Origin: Ciborinia camelliae
Lineage: Eukaryota; Ascomycota; Leotiomycetes; Helotiales; Sclerotiniaceae
DNA length: 64,000 nt
Direction of reading: 5' to 3'
NCBI GenBank assembly: GCA_025890175.1
Contig: JANPYM010000007.1
Span: 496,121 to 560,120 of the forward strand
A model generated the notes under the pieces. That model was not told the origin of the DNA and ran no database searches. It was given only the letters and a program-made list of their open reading frames with translations. Made by a program: the position numbers and the translations under genes. Below, piece after piece: positions 36,749-48,346 of this stretch; the first letter of the stretch is position 1, and every line of letters starts with the position of its first letter.

Positions 36749-38883
36749 TTCCTCTGGTTCGCCTTTGATTGAGTAAAGATGGAAATTGAAACTGTAAGAT
36801 GACTGGAAAATGTCCTTTCCTTATTCTTCCTGCTTTGTATACTCAACATTTGCGTAATGCAAGGAGACTTGTGCTTTCCCTATTATCCTAGGGTAGGTAT
36901 CTTATTGTTAATCTATACTTCTATCGTCTATTCTCTCTTTTGTAACTTGAATATAATGACAGCAAAACTCTTCTTCTTTCTTTCTTTCTCTCATCTCAAC
37001 CCAACCAAATATCAGACTCGTCATAATCCCATCCATAGCTTTCCACTGTCAACAATATGGATCCTCATTACATTCTCGAAACAATAATACAACCCCCATT
37101 CCTGTAAGCTGTTCCGCTGATCGTCGCTCTGGTTTCTTTCTACCTACTCTGTATGCAATCTTGGATCAACTATTTCATGTCGGCATATGGCAGAAATTGA
37201 TGTGAGATTCAACGTCTTGACCTTTGGAGCCGAATCTCGTTTGGTTTTTATGGCCCTGGTCCTCTCCAATTCAAGGAATGAAGCACAGTATGGTTTTTTT
37301 GTAAAAGGGCATTTTATACCCCTGCGAAGTTTCGAGTCATCGATTTTTAATTGAATCTTGGTCTCCTCATGTTCTCATGGGGGATATCCACACGAATATT
37401 CACTAAAAATCAGATTCCCCCTTTCTTTCTCTCCAGATCCTCATGTAAAGCCTTATTATCTTCAACGCATCTTAAAGGAACCATACACCAAAAATCACAT
37501 CCATATTGAATAATAACGTCCGTTCATCTTCCTCTTGCCTTCGCATTTGAGTAAACGTTTCTATATATCATATTCCTATCTTCCTATTCCCTTCCAATTC
37601 AAAGCCATAAATGAGTGTTCTCGCTGTCGCTCAAAAGCTGTACTCGTATTATCGTCACCTTTCTCATCCTATCTTCTCAATCCATCACATATCTTCACAA
37701 CAATCCAATAAAACCCCAAACTTACAATCAAAAGAACAAGCTTACCAAATAATATCGAAGTTGCCATCAAATTGTCCCTAGGTGCTTTTTCGATGCAATC
37801 CAAACTTCGTATTCTTCTCTTGACATTGTGTAATGCAAGTTTTAGTGTACTGCTGCGGAATGGCCTCGATATCGTGTCTCTTTTATGCTGCTTACAAGCT
37901 TCTAGTACCTTTCTCTCCCCTTCCTTAGCTGGGTTCAAGTTCTATCGTATATTCACTTAATCAACTACAATTGAACATAATTCACAGCTAATCCACCAAA
38001 CTCCTTGTTCATATTCATATCCACCTACCACATTCTGATCTTGATGACCTTGCAAGCGTTTTGTTTCCTTCTTTTTATCTATACCTTTGATCTGGAAATT
38101 CTCTATTATAACAAAGACTTCTTTTTGCAGATTCTCCCCCACGATCGGAGTCTTATGCTCGAACACCTACCGATGGGTTTGATCTCTCAATAGCTGTGTT
38201 GATTTGAGGTAGATCATATGGAATGTCACATCCCATCTCACTTCACCGATTTTGGAAGATTATTTTCTTTTCATTGCCATCACTATGACTACTCATTATC
38301 ATTATCATTATCACTCTCACGCTATCGATATCATTTCACTTTCGTCCCCTCAAGCTTCCACTTCAATGGAAAGTATAGTTTGTGGCTCTAGTTCAGATAG
38401 ATCAAAAACATGCTTCCCGCGGCATTCCTCGGTATTTCCCAGTCTCTCTGTTATGGGAACTTTTTCTCCTGCGCCTTTTTTGCGTTACGTCTCAGTGTCT
38501 TTACCTTATCCGCTTTCAAAACAAAGTAACTATTAAATACTACCACTCGTCATATTCTCCACACAAAAAAACATGTGATTAGTTGTAAATGCACTCCGCC
38601 TTGTGATCTTCATATTCACTTTTTTTCCTACTAGTATGCAGATATACAAAAAAGCTTTAAAACAGCCTCTCACTTCTTCTCTGTTTCTCCTCTAATTATA
38701 ATCTCCATCTCCATTCACAGTGCATCTAATCACCAATCCACCAGTTCAATCCACTGCTTGCTCATCTCTCAGTCCCCACCTATTCTTCCTCGAGAGAGAG
38801 AACTAATAAGCTCTCTCTCGCCGTTATATCCAAATACATCCAAATACATCTTTCGAAGTATTAAATAAAAATTACGTCCCAAG

Positions 38884-38934
38884 ATGCCAACTGCACTAAA
38901 AAAGTGCTTATCCAGACTTCGACAAGTTCTTTAG
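38884..38934 (+). CDS. Micro-ORF, 16 aa, basic (speculative)
   Basis: ATG in a good fungal context (CCCAAGATGCC), encoding MPTALKKCLSRLRQVL. It lies about 80 bp after the TAATAAGC box at 38800-38822. Length and basic character resemble the micro-ORF at 43624. Translation is not shown. Confidence 0.15.
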   Translation: MPTALKKCLSRLRQVL

Positions 38935-39668
38935 AGTTTTCGGGTTTCTGATCGATCTTATACTATTTCTTCTTGCATGAAATAAGGTCTAAATGGAATA
39001 TTCCACCCAACCCGTATCTCATGATCTAACCCCATCCCATATTTCTCATTGTCATTGTCGTTTTTTTAAAAAAAATCTCGTCCCTTAACGTCCCATTATA
39101 TTGTGTTCAATCTCATATGTTATATCCAAGCCCCATGGTCCACTGGCACTCTACTCTACTCAACTGTCGTCCTGAAAGTTCAGAGCGGCTTCAAGAACAA
39201 ACATTGGATAATACAAAAAATAACAATACAACCTTCCGAATAATTGCAATCGAATGCTTAAGGTTTCTTGAACCTGATAGCCTGTACTGAAGTGACAAGA
39301 AATAAGCCCGAGAGGCATGCGTTGCTCGTAGATAGTTGCAAGCACTGCCGGTGTTTCATGATATCAGCATTGAACTCTTTGCTCTGCGCAATTCTTATAG
39401 CACTATTAGGAACATGCGCGTCCATCAAATTCACCTTTTTCTTCATCCCCATTCACATGATAATCGAGAAGCCGCCACAATTTGGTAAACACCCAATTGA
39501 GAAGCACATCTCAACCCACAAGTACACGAAATTCAAACCCATCCCGCCCATTCACTACTTCACTACTTCACCTCTGAACCACCTCCCCCTCAAGCTCTGC
39601 TTCTCCCTTAATGGTGTCTTCCGCAACATATATATACCTGCTATCCTTCGCATATATAATTATACTAG

Positions 39669-39857
39669 TATAGTGCTGTTAAGAAGGCAAGGATTCAAAA
39701 GAAGGCCAAGCTCAAGGTCGAAGGTCAGGACTTTAATCACCTCGAGAAAGCTAAAGACCAACTTGATATTGTAGAAGATTTATACTATGGATTCCAAGCT
39801 ATTTTGCTATACATGGAACTGCCAAATCTGGGGTTTGAATTCATCTATATGAAATGA
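39669..39857 (+). pseudogene. Coding-like stretch without a start codon (possible 3' exon or gene remnant)
   Basis: An open frame of about 62 codons starts right after an in-frame TAG that doubles as an AG splice acceptor (TATACTAG). It reads YSAVKKARIQKKAKLKV, then HLEKAKDQLDIVEDLYYG, and ends at TGA 39857. The Lys/Glu/Asp/Leu mix is typical of a helical protein and unlike the surrounding pyrimidine-rich DNA. No convincing upstream exon was found. A 20-codon hydrophobic ORF (MVSSATYIYLLSFAY..) ends just before it in another frame. It may be the last exon of a spliced gene, or a remnant. Confidence 0.3.
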
Positions 39858-40674
39858 GATGATATTGAACTATCAATGCAATGACATAAATGCATATTGC
39901 CGATATTATATTTAAACCGACTGCTATCATTAAAGAATGATCTTTTTGATGTTTCTATTCTCCAAAGGTAAAATAGATGCGATCAATTAAAAAGTTAATA
40001 CCACCAAATTTTATCTTCCCGCCTCCTTGCAGCTGCAAAAGTTATCAAAGGCACTGTTGGTTGAATACAACTTAAGGCTATCCCTCATCATGATGTGAAT
40101 TTTCTCATATTAGTTGTTTTGTCGGTCGCTATACGAGCAATAGCAAAGTTATCAAACTGTTGACCTAATTTTATATTAGAATTCTTACAACAAACTATTG
40201 TGCATATTAAGACTTGGTGAATATTCACAGTACATCATCTAATTTTCAATATCCCCGCGCTTTCTTGAAATTTAACATTCGCTAATTTACCAATCTACTC
40301 CCTTGTTAAGGTACTCTCCCTCAAACCTCAAAAAAAAGCATATAAGCTTCCTCTTCTTCTCCCTCTCCAAACCCTAACCAACAGCTAGGTACCAAACAAC
40401 TAAAAGAGTCATGTAGGGTATTTTCAAAGACTAGCTATCTATCAGTTTGCATCAAACGAGCTCTAGAAAATCCTAAACAAAAGGTCACGAACGAGAATAT
40501 AAAAATACTAGAAAAAAGCATGAGACCTTGATTACCAACGCATCAACTTCCATCTCACTATCCTTTTTACTTCCCCCTTGTCAAAATTGGGGGTTTATAA
40601 CTATCATCCTTTTACTATCGTTTTTTAAACCAAGTATACTCTATCTCACCAATTTAGCCAAGTCACAATCATGA

Positions 40675-40782
40675 ATGATGAGTACCCGTGGACCAGGCCG
40701 TAGACATGCTGGAAAAATATGTATGGCAAAGCCTCTCCTAATACTTGGCATAACGTCTTTGCTCTTCCTTACTATTTATTAA
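40675..40782 (+). CDS. Micro-ORF, 35 aa, basic head and hydrophobic tail (speculative)
   Basis: Tandem ATGs at 40675 and 40678 open a frame MMSTRGPGRRHAGKIC, followed by a hydrophobic helix (LLILGITSLLFLTIY) up to the stop. It could be a tail-anchored micropeptide. The ATG at 40671, in another frame, has the better context (CACAATCATGA) but encodes only 10 residues. A hairpin followed by TTTATAA lies about 75 bp upstream, so the layout resembles a small promoter and leader. No family is known. Confidence 0.25.
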   Translation: MMSTRGPGRRHAGKICMAKPLLILGITSLLFLTIY

Positions 40783-41085
40783 TGGTATACTTCTTTATAA
40801 TATATATCTCAACGTGTATGTTTAGTTCCACAATTGCAGTTCACAATTGGCTTCCCTAGTTTCTCTAGTTGCGCTTATTCACTAAACCATCCGTCCCCCC
40901 TTTTCTCCCCCTCTTTCCCAAAACAATTTATGAGCTCCCTCTTTGGCTTTCATTTTTAATTATTAGAATCACCTCAACGGTATTGTATTGTTAATTAATA
41001 AATGATTTGAATCATATTATATTACATATCAATCGGAGATCGATTTGCGTAGACTTATATGATAGACCGCACGCGGCTGGGCGCC

Positions 41086-41132
41086 CTAGTGAATTTATAT
41101 ACGGCTGTAGGCCGTATTAGTAGATTCACTAG
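41086..41132. other. Stem-loop
   Basis: CTAGTGAAT at the left end pairs with ATTCACTAG at the right end, and inside it ACGGC pairs with GCCGT around a 5-base loop. The surrounding 200 bp are less pyrimidine-rich than the flanks. Confidence 0.5.
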
Positions 41133-42452
41133 TATCGCGACACTAATCTACCATCATGGAGCTCTTAAGAATCTTCTGATAATAACACATCCACATCATT
41201 CAGACAAACTACAGAAGGCCCTTCCGTTTTATTCGGAACGTCGGAGGCTTGTAAGTTCTATACTCCTAGGGTATCTGATCCCATCTCATATCATACTAAT
41301 TCTTCCTGTTATATTTTATAACCATCGTCTAATCTCACTCCATCTCACACTCTCACCCCATATCATCTCTAATCTCATTGCCCACACTTCACCTAACTAG
41401 CTTGCACTCCCACACACATCCATATTCTAATTTGTGACGTGGTTTGCAAGCGCGCTCCTTCAATCGTCACTGATGTCTATCGCCGGTTTATGACTAGCAT
41501 TTTCCTAAGAAAATTCAGAGACTTTATCTTCGAAGATGTTTGAACTCGGCTTTGACATTGGTTAACAGTGAATCTCTAAAATTCATTCCCATCCCCTTAA
41601 TTCACGTACAGTAGCGCATGTAATCCAAAACACTCTGTTCATCTTTCCAAATCGATTGTACGAATAATTCACCCAGTAATTCACAAACCTCAGGCTCTCC
41701 CCCTCCTCAATCTCAAACCCTCTCGCAAGAGCTTATAAGCCTTGTCTCGCCCTTCAATTTCCAATCAACAAAATAACAAAGTCGGCTCCAATGAGCTAGA
41801 GAAGGATTCATCGACTCACTCACCGTTCCGCAAGGCTAGGCAAGTTCAACTGTATAATCAATTTAGGCATTGAGATTTAGAAGTTTAGACACCAGATCTT
41901 GATGAGTTTTTTGTGTCTGTGGTATGTTATCCCATCTCTTTCATTTTCACTGTCAGCGCATCGCATCACTTTTATTTCCATCTAATCATCTTCATTTATC
42001 CCATCCTCTTATCTCATTTTACTATCCCATAATACCTACCGTATTCTATTTAAACCCGTCCTAGCACTTCCATCCTATCCCATTATCATCCATCCTACAC
42101 ACTCCACCCCGGCCTCTTCTCTTCTCTCATTCAACCCCCTAATTACCCCAAAAAACTATTGATACCGGTATATTAAGTACATATACCAAAAATAGTTCAA
42201 GTGACGCAAATCCACCTGCCAGGTCCTCGATGGCACTCTTGGTTGGTCTTTGATTATTCTCAAAATTAAAATCTAAAGTAGTTGCGTATATGTCTACATA
42301 TGTAAAATCTGTTTCTAAAAAGACTTAGGCTCGGCTACTGTAATGGTTAGAAATCCAAGGCCCCATCTCACTACCTTATTCACCCTAATTCACCCTATCA
42401 ACTTGAACGCTAATCTACAAAAGCTTTCTTTCTATACAAAGGCCCTTCTATC

Positions 42453-42600
42453 AAGACCAGTAACAGGGGTGGATTTATCAGGTCACATGGGGACTAGACT
42501 AGCGTAGTATTAGCTCAGGACCTTGCTTATAAGCAGTCCCAGTTTAGATCTTTAATCCACATCCCCTTCCAACGAAACCAACCTATTTTCTAGACCAAGT
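42453..42600. repeat. Relic dispersed repeat, second copy (no hairpin insert)
   Basis: It matches, in reverse complement, the two flanks of the AT-rich island at 5160-5710, with shared blocks such as TAACAGGGGTGGATTTA, AGACTAGCGTAGTATTAG and TTTAGATCTTTAATC. Most differences are transitions. At TTGCTTATAAGC it is continuous where the other copy holds the insert. Confidence 0.75.
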
Positions 42601-43623
42601 CTAAAGAGTAGCATGAGGAAACACTGGGAACGATGTTTGTGTCGAATGGTGTTATCGGTGTTGCGGCCAGATATTGTTTGCACAATATGGTGGATTCTAG
42701 ATGTTAATTGATATATATCTTTACAACAGGGGTCAACCGGATGACGTAGAGACTACGTCAACAATAATGCTACGGATATACACCTAACTATTGCTGACCA
42801 CGCGTGTGTTCACCACCCTGAGATGAACCGACATATATGATATCATCCGAGCCTACTACTTCTCTCCCTATCCCATCTATGTAGCAATTCCAGTCCATCA
42901 CTCTCGCCCTACCCATCTCATCCCATCCCATTTCCACCTTTCTCATCTTTTTGTCTTCTCTCATCCCCAGTATTATTTTTCTCCCTTTCTCAACCCTACA
43001 TCCTTAACCATCTATAACACTCTCGACCACCCCCTCTACCAAAACATAATTACAGTCCCCGCCTTACGCACAACTTGCCCTCCTGGCATTGTAAGTCTTT
43101 GCTTATGGTCGTGACAAATGTTTGGATTAAGCATGACCATTAAATAGATAGAGTTTGAAGAGGATTGATCTCGATCTAGCTAGGCTGATAAATCAATATT
43201 ATTATTCATCTCTCAATTCACCGTTTCTCTAATAATTCGGAGAAACTCGTCATCTTTTATGGAATAACCCTTCTCCCCGGACTTCCCACCCCTCTCCTTC
43301 TTCTTCACTTTCATTAAACCCAATGATAAACAGATGATAGGTCAGCTTTATAAGCGTTATCTTTAAAGGGAATTAGGTAGGTATACTACCTAGGGCTTGT
43401 GCTCGGCTTGGGTCAAAAGTTACTGACCTATAGTAAAAGATCCATTCACAGCTCCTTAATTCACTACCACTACCCCTCCTCTCCCCCGCCTCTTCTCCTC
43501 CCCAACTCCTTTCTCATGGGCACCTGGGCAATCTTAGATCCTCCCGAAAGGGTTTATAAGCACCCACTTACCCTACGATTTCCAGAAGAACAGTCAAGCT
43601 GAGAAAGACTGAAGAGCGACGTT

Positions 43624-43674
43624 ATGTCCAACTGGATCGGCACATCAAGAAGGAATCTTCGAAAGTATACGTAA
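43624..43674 (+). CDS. Micro-ORF, 16 aa, basic (speculative)
   Basis: ATG to TAA, encoding MSNWIGTSRRNLRKYT. It lies about 70 bp after the hairpin and TTTATAAGC at 43545-43560, similar in layout and size to the micro-ORF at 38884. Translation is not shown. Confidence 0.12.
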   Translation: MSNWIGTSRRNLRKYT

Positions 43675-44345
43675 ACGCGGGGCGTTTGTTATTTCTGAGT
43701 ATCTGTTGCGTGTTCTATCTCATCGTTTTATTCGATCTCGTCACATATAATCTCATCCAATTTGATACCATCTCATTATATCTCATCCCATCTCCAATTT
43801 ATCATCTCATATCCCTTTCACTCTTCTATCCTCTATCCATCCAGCGTCACCCCTCAAAAACACTCAACATACATACCTACCAAAACATTTCGACCAAAAC
43901 TCACATCCATCTGAAAGCCCATGGGTCTGCTCAGGGACAACGAAGCACAAATCTTTGTTCAATAAACTCTTCTACAGTCATCGTTTAAATATCTGGAGAC
44001 TTCATTTTCGTAGAAGATTGGCGAGGCTCGCTTAGCAATCATCACTATACATTTATTCACCTTTTCTACCCCTCTTACCATGCCTCGATTTATCGCCTTC
44101 TTGCCTAATTATATCACTTCTTTTACACTCCCCAACGGTGGTCAAAATTAATAGAGAAAAAGCCAAAACACCAATAACTCAATGGGCTCCTGCTTCGTAT
44201 TGTTTGTGTATTGTCAGTCATTCTGGGTCATTCTGGGAGAGATTCGCATTGTATATCATCTTATACTCTTCTCCCGTTCTCTTCTCACATCCCATTCTCT
44301 TCTCCCATTCAATCCTCTCATCCCGTTCTACCCTTCACTTCTATT

Positions 44346-44433
44346 TTACGACCCATTCTATCCCCCATCTACACTCCCCCCTCCCCCAAACCATTCTATC
44401 CCCCATCTACACTCCCCCCCTCCCCCAAACCAT
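44346..44433 (+). repeat. Tandem duplication of a pyrimidine-rich unit
   Basis: A unit of about 40 bp (CCATTCTATCCCCCATCTAC, then ACTCCCCCCTCCCCCAAA) occurs twice in a row, with one extra C in the second copy. Confidence 0.85.
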
Positions 44434-45315
44434 AACCACGTCTACCTCCTAACCCTTACGCCTCGTGATTGCGAGGTTTCTTTGCTTCTACCAGCCTCAA
44501 ACCCCATCCTATCCACGTTTAAATACATCAAGACTCCATCTTCAAAGACCATTCAATCAATAATCTTTAACCGATCCCAAATAAGATTAAACATACCCGT
44601 GGACATACCATCATCACTCACTCTTTTCAAAGTTCTCCAACATGACGCGACTTATTCACCCCTTATTCTATAAAATATCCTCTCCTGTTCTTTTCTGATT
44701 GAATCAAGTATCGTATTCTACGTAAACATAAGCAAACCTTACTCTGCAAAAGCATACATGAATGAACGCTAAGGATTATGAATAAAAGAGTGTATCATCT
44801 TCAAATACATCACACGATCAACCATCCACCACCTACCTATTAGCTGCTCACATTGCGAACTTTCATCCTTTCCCAAGATTAACTGTGAATCCACGCACAT
44901 CCAAGTAAGAAAATGCTAGATACTAGACCCATAAAATGTCCAATTATTATTAGACAAACCCTTCCTCATTAGTTTCCACTATCGAAAAAGAAAAACAATC
45001 TATTCCTTTGTATATATTCGATATATTCGATATATGGAAGCTGTATATGATTTACTTCAACAAATTACGAAAGTTGTTGAAAGTAAACAGGAATAGTATT
45101 CAGGGAAAATTAGAAAGGTTGGATAGAGTACTTTGGTAGAGAAATTAGTTTCGTCTAGTAATACTCGTTCCATCTGATTTATCTGCGTTGTCTCATCTCA
45201 TAATACCCTTGAAGTTGTATTATAGGTAGTGAGTAAACTTATATTATACTCTTTTCATCTGATATCCCTCTCTCGTCTAACAAGTCTCATCTCTCACCTA
45301 TTCCATCCCATAATT

Positions 45316-45944
45316 ACCACTCCATCCCATACCACTCCATCCCATACCACTCCATCCCATATCACTCCATCCCATACCACTCCATCCTATACCACTCCAT
45401 CCTATACCATTTTATCCTATACCACTTCATCCCATACCACTCCATTCCATACCATTTCATTCTATACCACTCCATCCTATACCACTCCATCCTATACCAC
45501 TCCATCCCATATCACTCTATCCTATATCATTCCATCCCATACCACTTCATTTTATACCATTTCATCTTATACTATTTTATCTCATACCACTCTATTCCAT
45601 ACCATTCCATCCCATACCATTTTATTTTATACCATTTCATCCCATACCACTTCATCCTATACCATTTCATCCTATACCACTCCATCCCATACCACTCCAT
45701 CCCATACCACTCCATCCCATACCACTTCATTTTATACCATTTCATCTTATACTATTTTATCTCATACCACTCTATTCCATACCATTCCATCCCATACCAT
45801 TTTATTTTATACCATTTCATCCCATACCACTTCATCCTATACCATTTCATCCTATACCACTCCATCCCATACCACTCCATCCCATACCACTCCATCCCAT
45901 ACCACTCCATCCCATACCACTCCATCCCATACTACTTTATCCCA
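45316..45944 (+). repeat. 15-bp minisatellite with 180-bp higher-order repeat
   Basis: About 42 copies of a 15-bp unit close to ACCACTCCATCCCAT, with C/T variants. Blocks 45541-45720 and 45721-45900 share the same order of variants for 180 bp, so twelve units were copied as a block. The open frame across it (Thr/Ser/His-rich) is a product of the repeat, since 15 is a multiple of 3. Confidence 0.95.
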
Positions 45945-46843
45945 TCCCAATTTCTCCCATCTTCATTTTACTTCACACTACAACCACCCTTCCAGCCTTC
46001 TCAACCCCCCTTCCAACCTTCCCAACCCTCACAACCCCCACAACTAAAGTGCGGATCAACATCTCGAAGACATTATGCGATATTTGTTGAAGAAGAATGA
46101 TCTGTAGACTTTATCACTAGAGAATAGGTAGCGAGCCAATTTAACCTCTCTCTACTAACCTCGCTACTAATCCATACCTCTCTCTACTAATCTAAGAAAT
46201 CCAAATCCACCCTCGGTTCAATCAATTCATTTGTTTATTCATTCATTCATCTTCTCCTCTCACCCCGCCTTTTTATTCACCCTACAGTAATACCCCTCTT
46301 CAAAATATACTAGGTAGGTTGCCCTGGAGCTTTCAATTTGATTTCAATCTCCACTTCCACATCAACCCAACCCAAAAATCTATCCCCTCTTCAATATAAA
46401 ATATCTCACTATCTCCTTTCTATACCTATACCATCTTCATGGCATTCCAATGCACCATATACAAACATATACAAACATTTCGCACGAAACTAAAAATAAA
46501 GCACAAAGCACAAGGTAAATCGTAGATTCATATTCATACCATCATCTAACCATTAAACCCAACTCAACTCAACTCAACCGAACTCCATAGTGTAATCCCA
46601 TTTAAACAACAATATATACCTACCTGATAAGATAGGTACTTAAACAAACTATCATCAAATAAATATACATCATCCCTCTCCTCTCATCCCTTTCCTCCCC
46701 ACCCCATCAATTCTCTTATAACAAAACAAACAAACAAATAAACAATATATTTCAGGTCCATTCTTCTTATTATTCTTATCATCCTCACCATCCTTACCAT
46801 CCCCCCCCTTTCCTTCTTCCTCTTTCTCTCTCTCTCTTTACCC

Positions 46844-46947
46844 TCCCCTCCTACCTTCTCCCCTCCTACCTTCTCCCCTCCTACCTTCTCCCCTCCTACC
46901 TTCTCCCCTCCTACCTTCTCCCCTCCTACCTTCTCCCCTCCTACCTT
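46844..46947 (+). repeat. 15-bp pyrimidine minisatellite
   Basis: About seven near-perfect copies of CCCCTCCTACCTTCT in direct order. Confidence 0.95.
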
Positions 46948-47154
46948 TTATCCTCAACTTTATCCAAAACTCGAAAACTTATTGAAATTCTTTCTTCTTT
47001 CTTTTTTCTCAACAAACTTCTCAACACTTAATCAAACAACAAGTACCTCTTCCTTTTTCCTTCCCTTATACACCTACCTATCTACCTACCCTACCTTCAC
47101 AGACTGACTACCCACCTATCCACATACAAACTTCCCTCATTTCCCTCCACAAAC

Positions 47155-47221
47155 TCACTCCCCTCACTCCCCTCACTCCCCTCACTCCCCTCACTCCCCT
47201 CACTCCCCTCACTTCCCTCAC
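47155..47221 (+). repeat. 10-bp pyrimidine minisatellite
   Basis: Six to seven copies of CTCACTCCCC; the last carries a C to T change. Confidence 0.9.
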
Positions 47222-48346
47222 CAGATATATATATACCTAGGTATATGCTATATTATTTATTCCCATCCCCTTATCACCCATAATATCACCTACCCCACAT
47301 ATAAACATACACCCTCCCTTTCTCTCCCCCTCTCCGCCTCTCCACCTACAAACAATCAATCAACCAATCCTACAAAAATCCCACTTCACACCCTCACTTT
47401 ACACTCCCACCCCATCTCATCTCACCCCCTCACTTCACTTCACTTCACTTCACATAATTTCACTTTAATTTCAATTCAGCAAATAAATTTCAGCAAATAA
47501 ATATCAGCAAAGAAGACCTCGATTCACATGAATTGCAATTCCTCCTTCCTTCTTCCTCCTCCTTCCCCCTCCTTCCTCCTCCCTCCTCCCTCCTCCTTCC
47601 TCCTTCCATCCTATAAACAAACAACCCATATCACAACCCACAACCCACAACTCACACCTCATGCACGACTTTCACTTCAACTTCAACTTCAACTTTAGGG
47701 GAAAAAAATATAAAATAAAATTATCTCGCTCCGCACCGCAACTACGACTACCTAGTAGGTACCTAGGGGTATCAGGGGGTATAAGTTAAGTAAAACCATG
47801 CACTCGTGTCTGGAAGAATTCGACGTGGACATGGACGAAGAAGAAGTTGCGTGTGAGAGACCATTCTTCTCTTCTCAGGTGATGCGCCGCCAAATGAATC
47901 ATCCACGAAAAAAAAGAGTAAAAAAAAAAGGGAGAGCATCGACGGAAAAATATGAGACAGACATAAAAGAGCAAGGAAAACACAAAGGAAACATGATAAT
48001 ACGTTATTATCCTGTTTGTGACGACGCTGACTCGGGAAAAATTTCTCGGCCATGTGTAAACAAGCTGAGTAGGGAGTCTGTAATTATCCTTCCACCCGCG
48101 CCTTCACCATCAGTATCGTATCTCCTGCCATTACAACATGCACCTCCACTCCATCTCCACCATGGTATCAAAGGGTATTGGTATATCGGATATTTCCCGC
48201 AAATGTGCCGAGCTCGAAATCAAATGTACGTGTAATTCAGAGGTAAACGTAGGAAAAGGTCAAATCGCTCCATTCCATCTTGCCGGTGCCATACATATGT
48301 CATATATATATAACTCCAGCGTCGATGATCTTGAATAGGATTCCAT

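Larger units (their letters stand above)
33024..41040. other. Gene-poor region, left part: candidate degenerate array
   Basis: No protein family was recognised. The plus strand is moderately pyrimidine-rich. ATTCAC occurs about 20 times on the plus strand here (for example near 33567, 34845, 35409, 36144, 37398, 37976, 38713, 39551 and 40226), in clusters about 500-850 bp apart. Short inverted repeats directly before a TTATAA-like box occur near 38790-38822 and 40575-40602. Micro-ORFs and one coding-like stretch without a start codon are listed separately. Longer open frames here begin with non-ATG codons or have no coding character. Confidence 0.45.
41041..45228. other. Gene-poor region, right part: pyrimidine-rich candidate array
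   Basis: No protein gene is recognised. Blocks of TCATCTCATCCCAT-like sequence recur near 41275, 41930, 42890, 43760, 44250 and 45190. ATTCAC pairs recur near 41125, 41600-41685, 42372, 43215, 43445, 44055 and 44653. Hairpin plus TTATAAGC occurs near 41731 and 43545. A neat hairpin lies at 41086-41132. A pure-sequence relic repeat lies at 42453-42600. Confidence 0.45.
45945..48346. other. Pyrimidine-rich gene-free region
   Basis: No supported gene. It holds the 15-bp array at 46844-46947, the 10-bp array at 47155-47221, CTTCCTCCTC runs at 47540-47600 and CTTCAACTTCAACTT near 47670-47692. It ends at the stop of the small minus-strand gene. Confidence 0.55.

Noticed and set aside
39268..39774. 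168-codon plus-strand open frame
   Set aside because: It begins with TTG, has erratic composition and overlaps a better coding-like stretch in another frame at 39669-39857.
41255..41290. CTAGGGTATCTGATCCC, reminiscent of a conserved small-subunit rRNA segment
   Set aside because: Only a short match; the flanks show no rRNA sequence in either direction.
45229..46047. 272-codon Thr/Ser/His-rich open frame
   Set aside because: It follows the 15-bp minisatellite, begins with a non-ATG codon and has no coding bias outside the repeat.
33024..47700. CRISPR array or bacterial-type mobile element
   Set aside because: The repeats are eukaryotic microsatellites and minisatellites with no spacer structure, and the gene content is fungal.
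47798..48235. 145-codon plus-strand ORF beginning MHSCLEEFDVDMDEE
   Set aside because: It has a true ATG, but no family likeness, a run of AAA codons from a poly-A tract, and no splice or promoter support. Left as a weak possibility.
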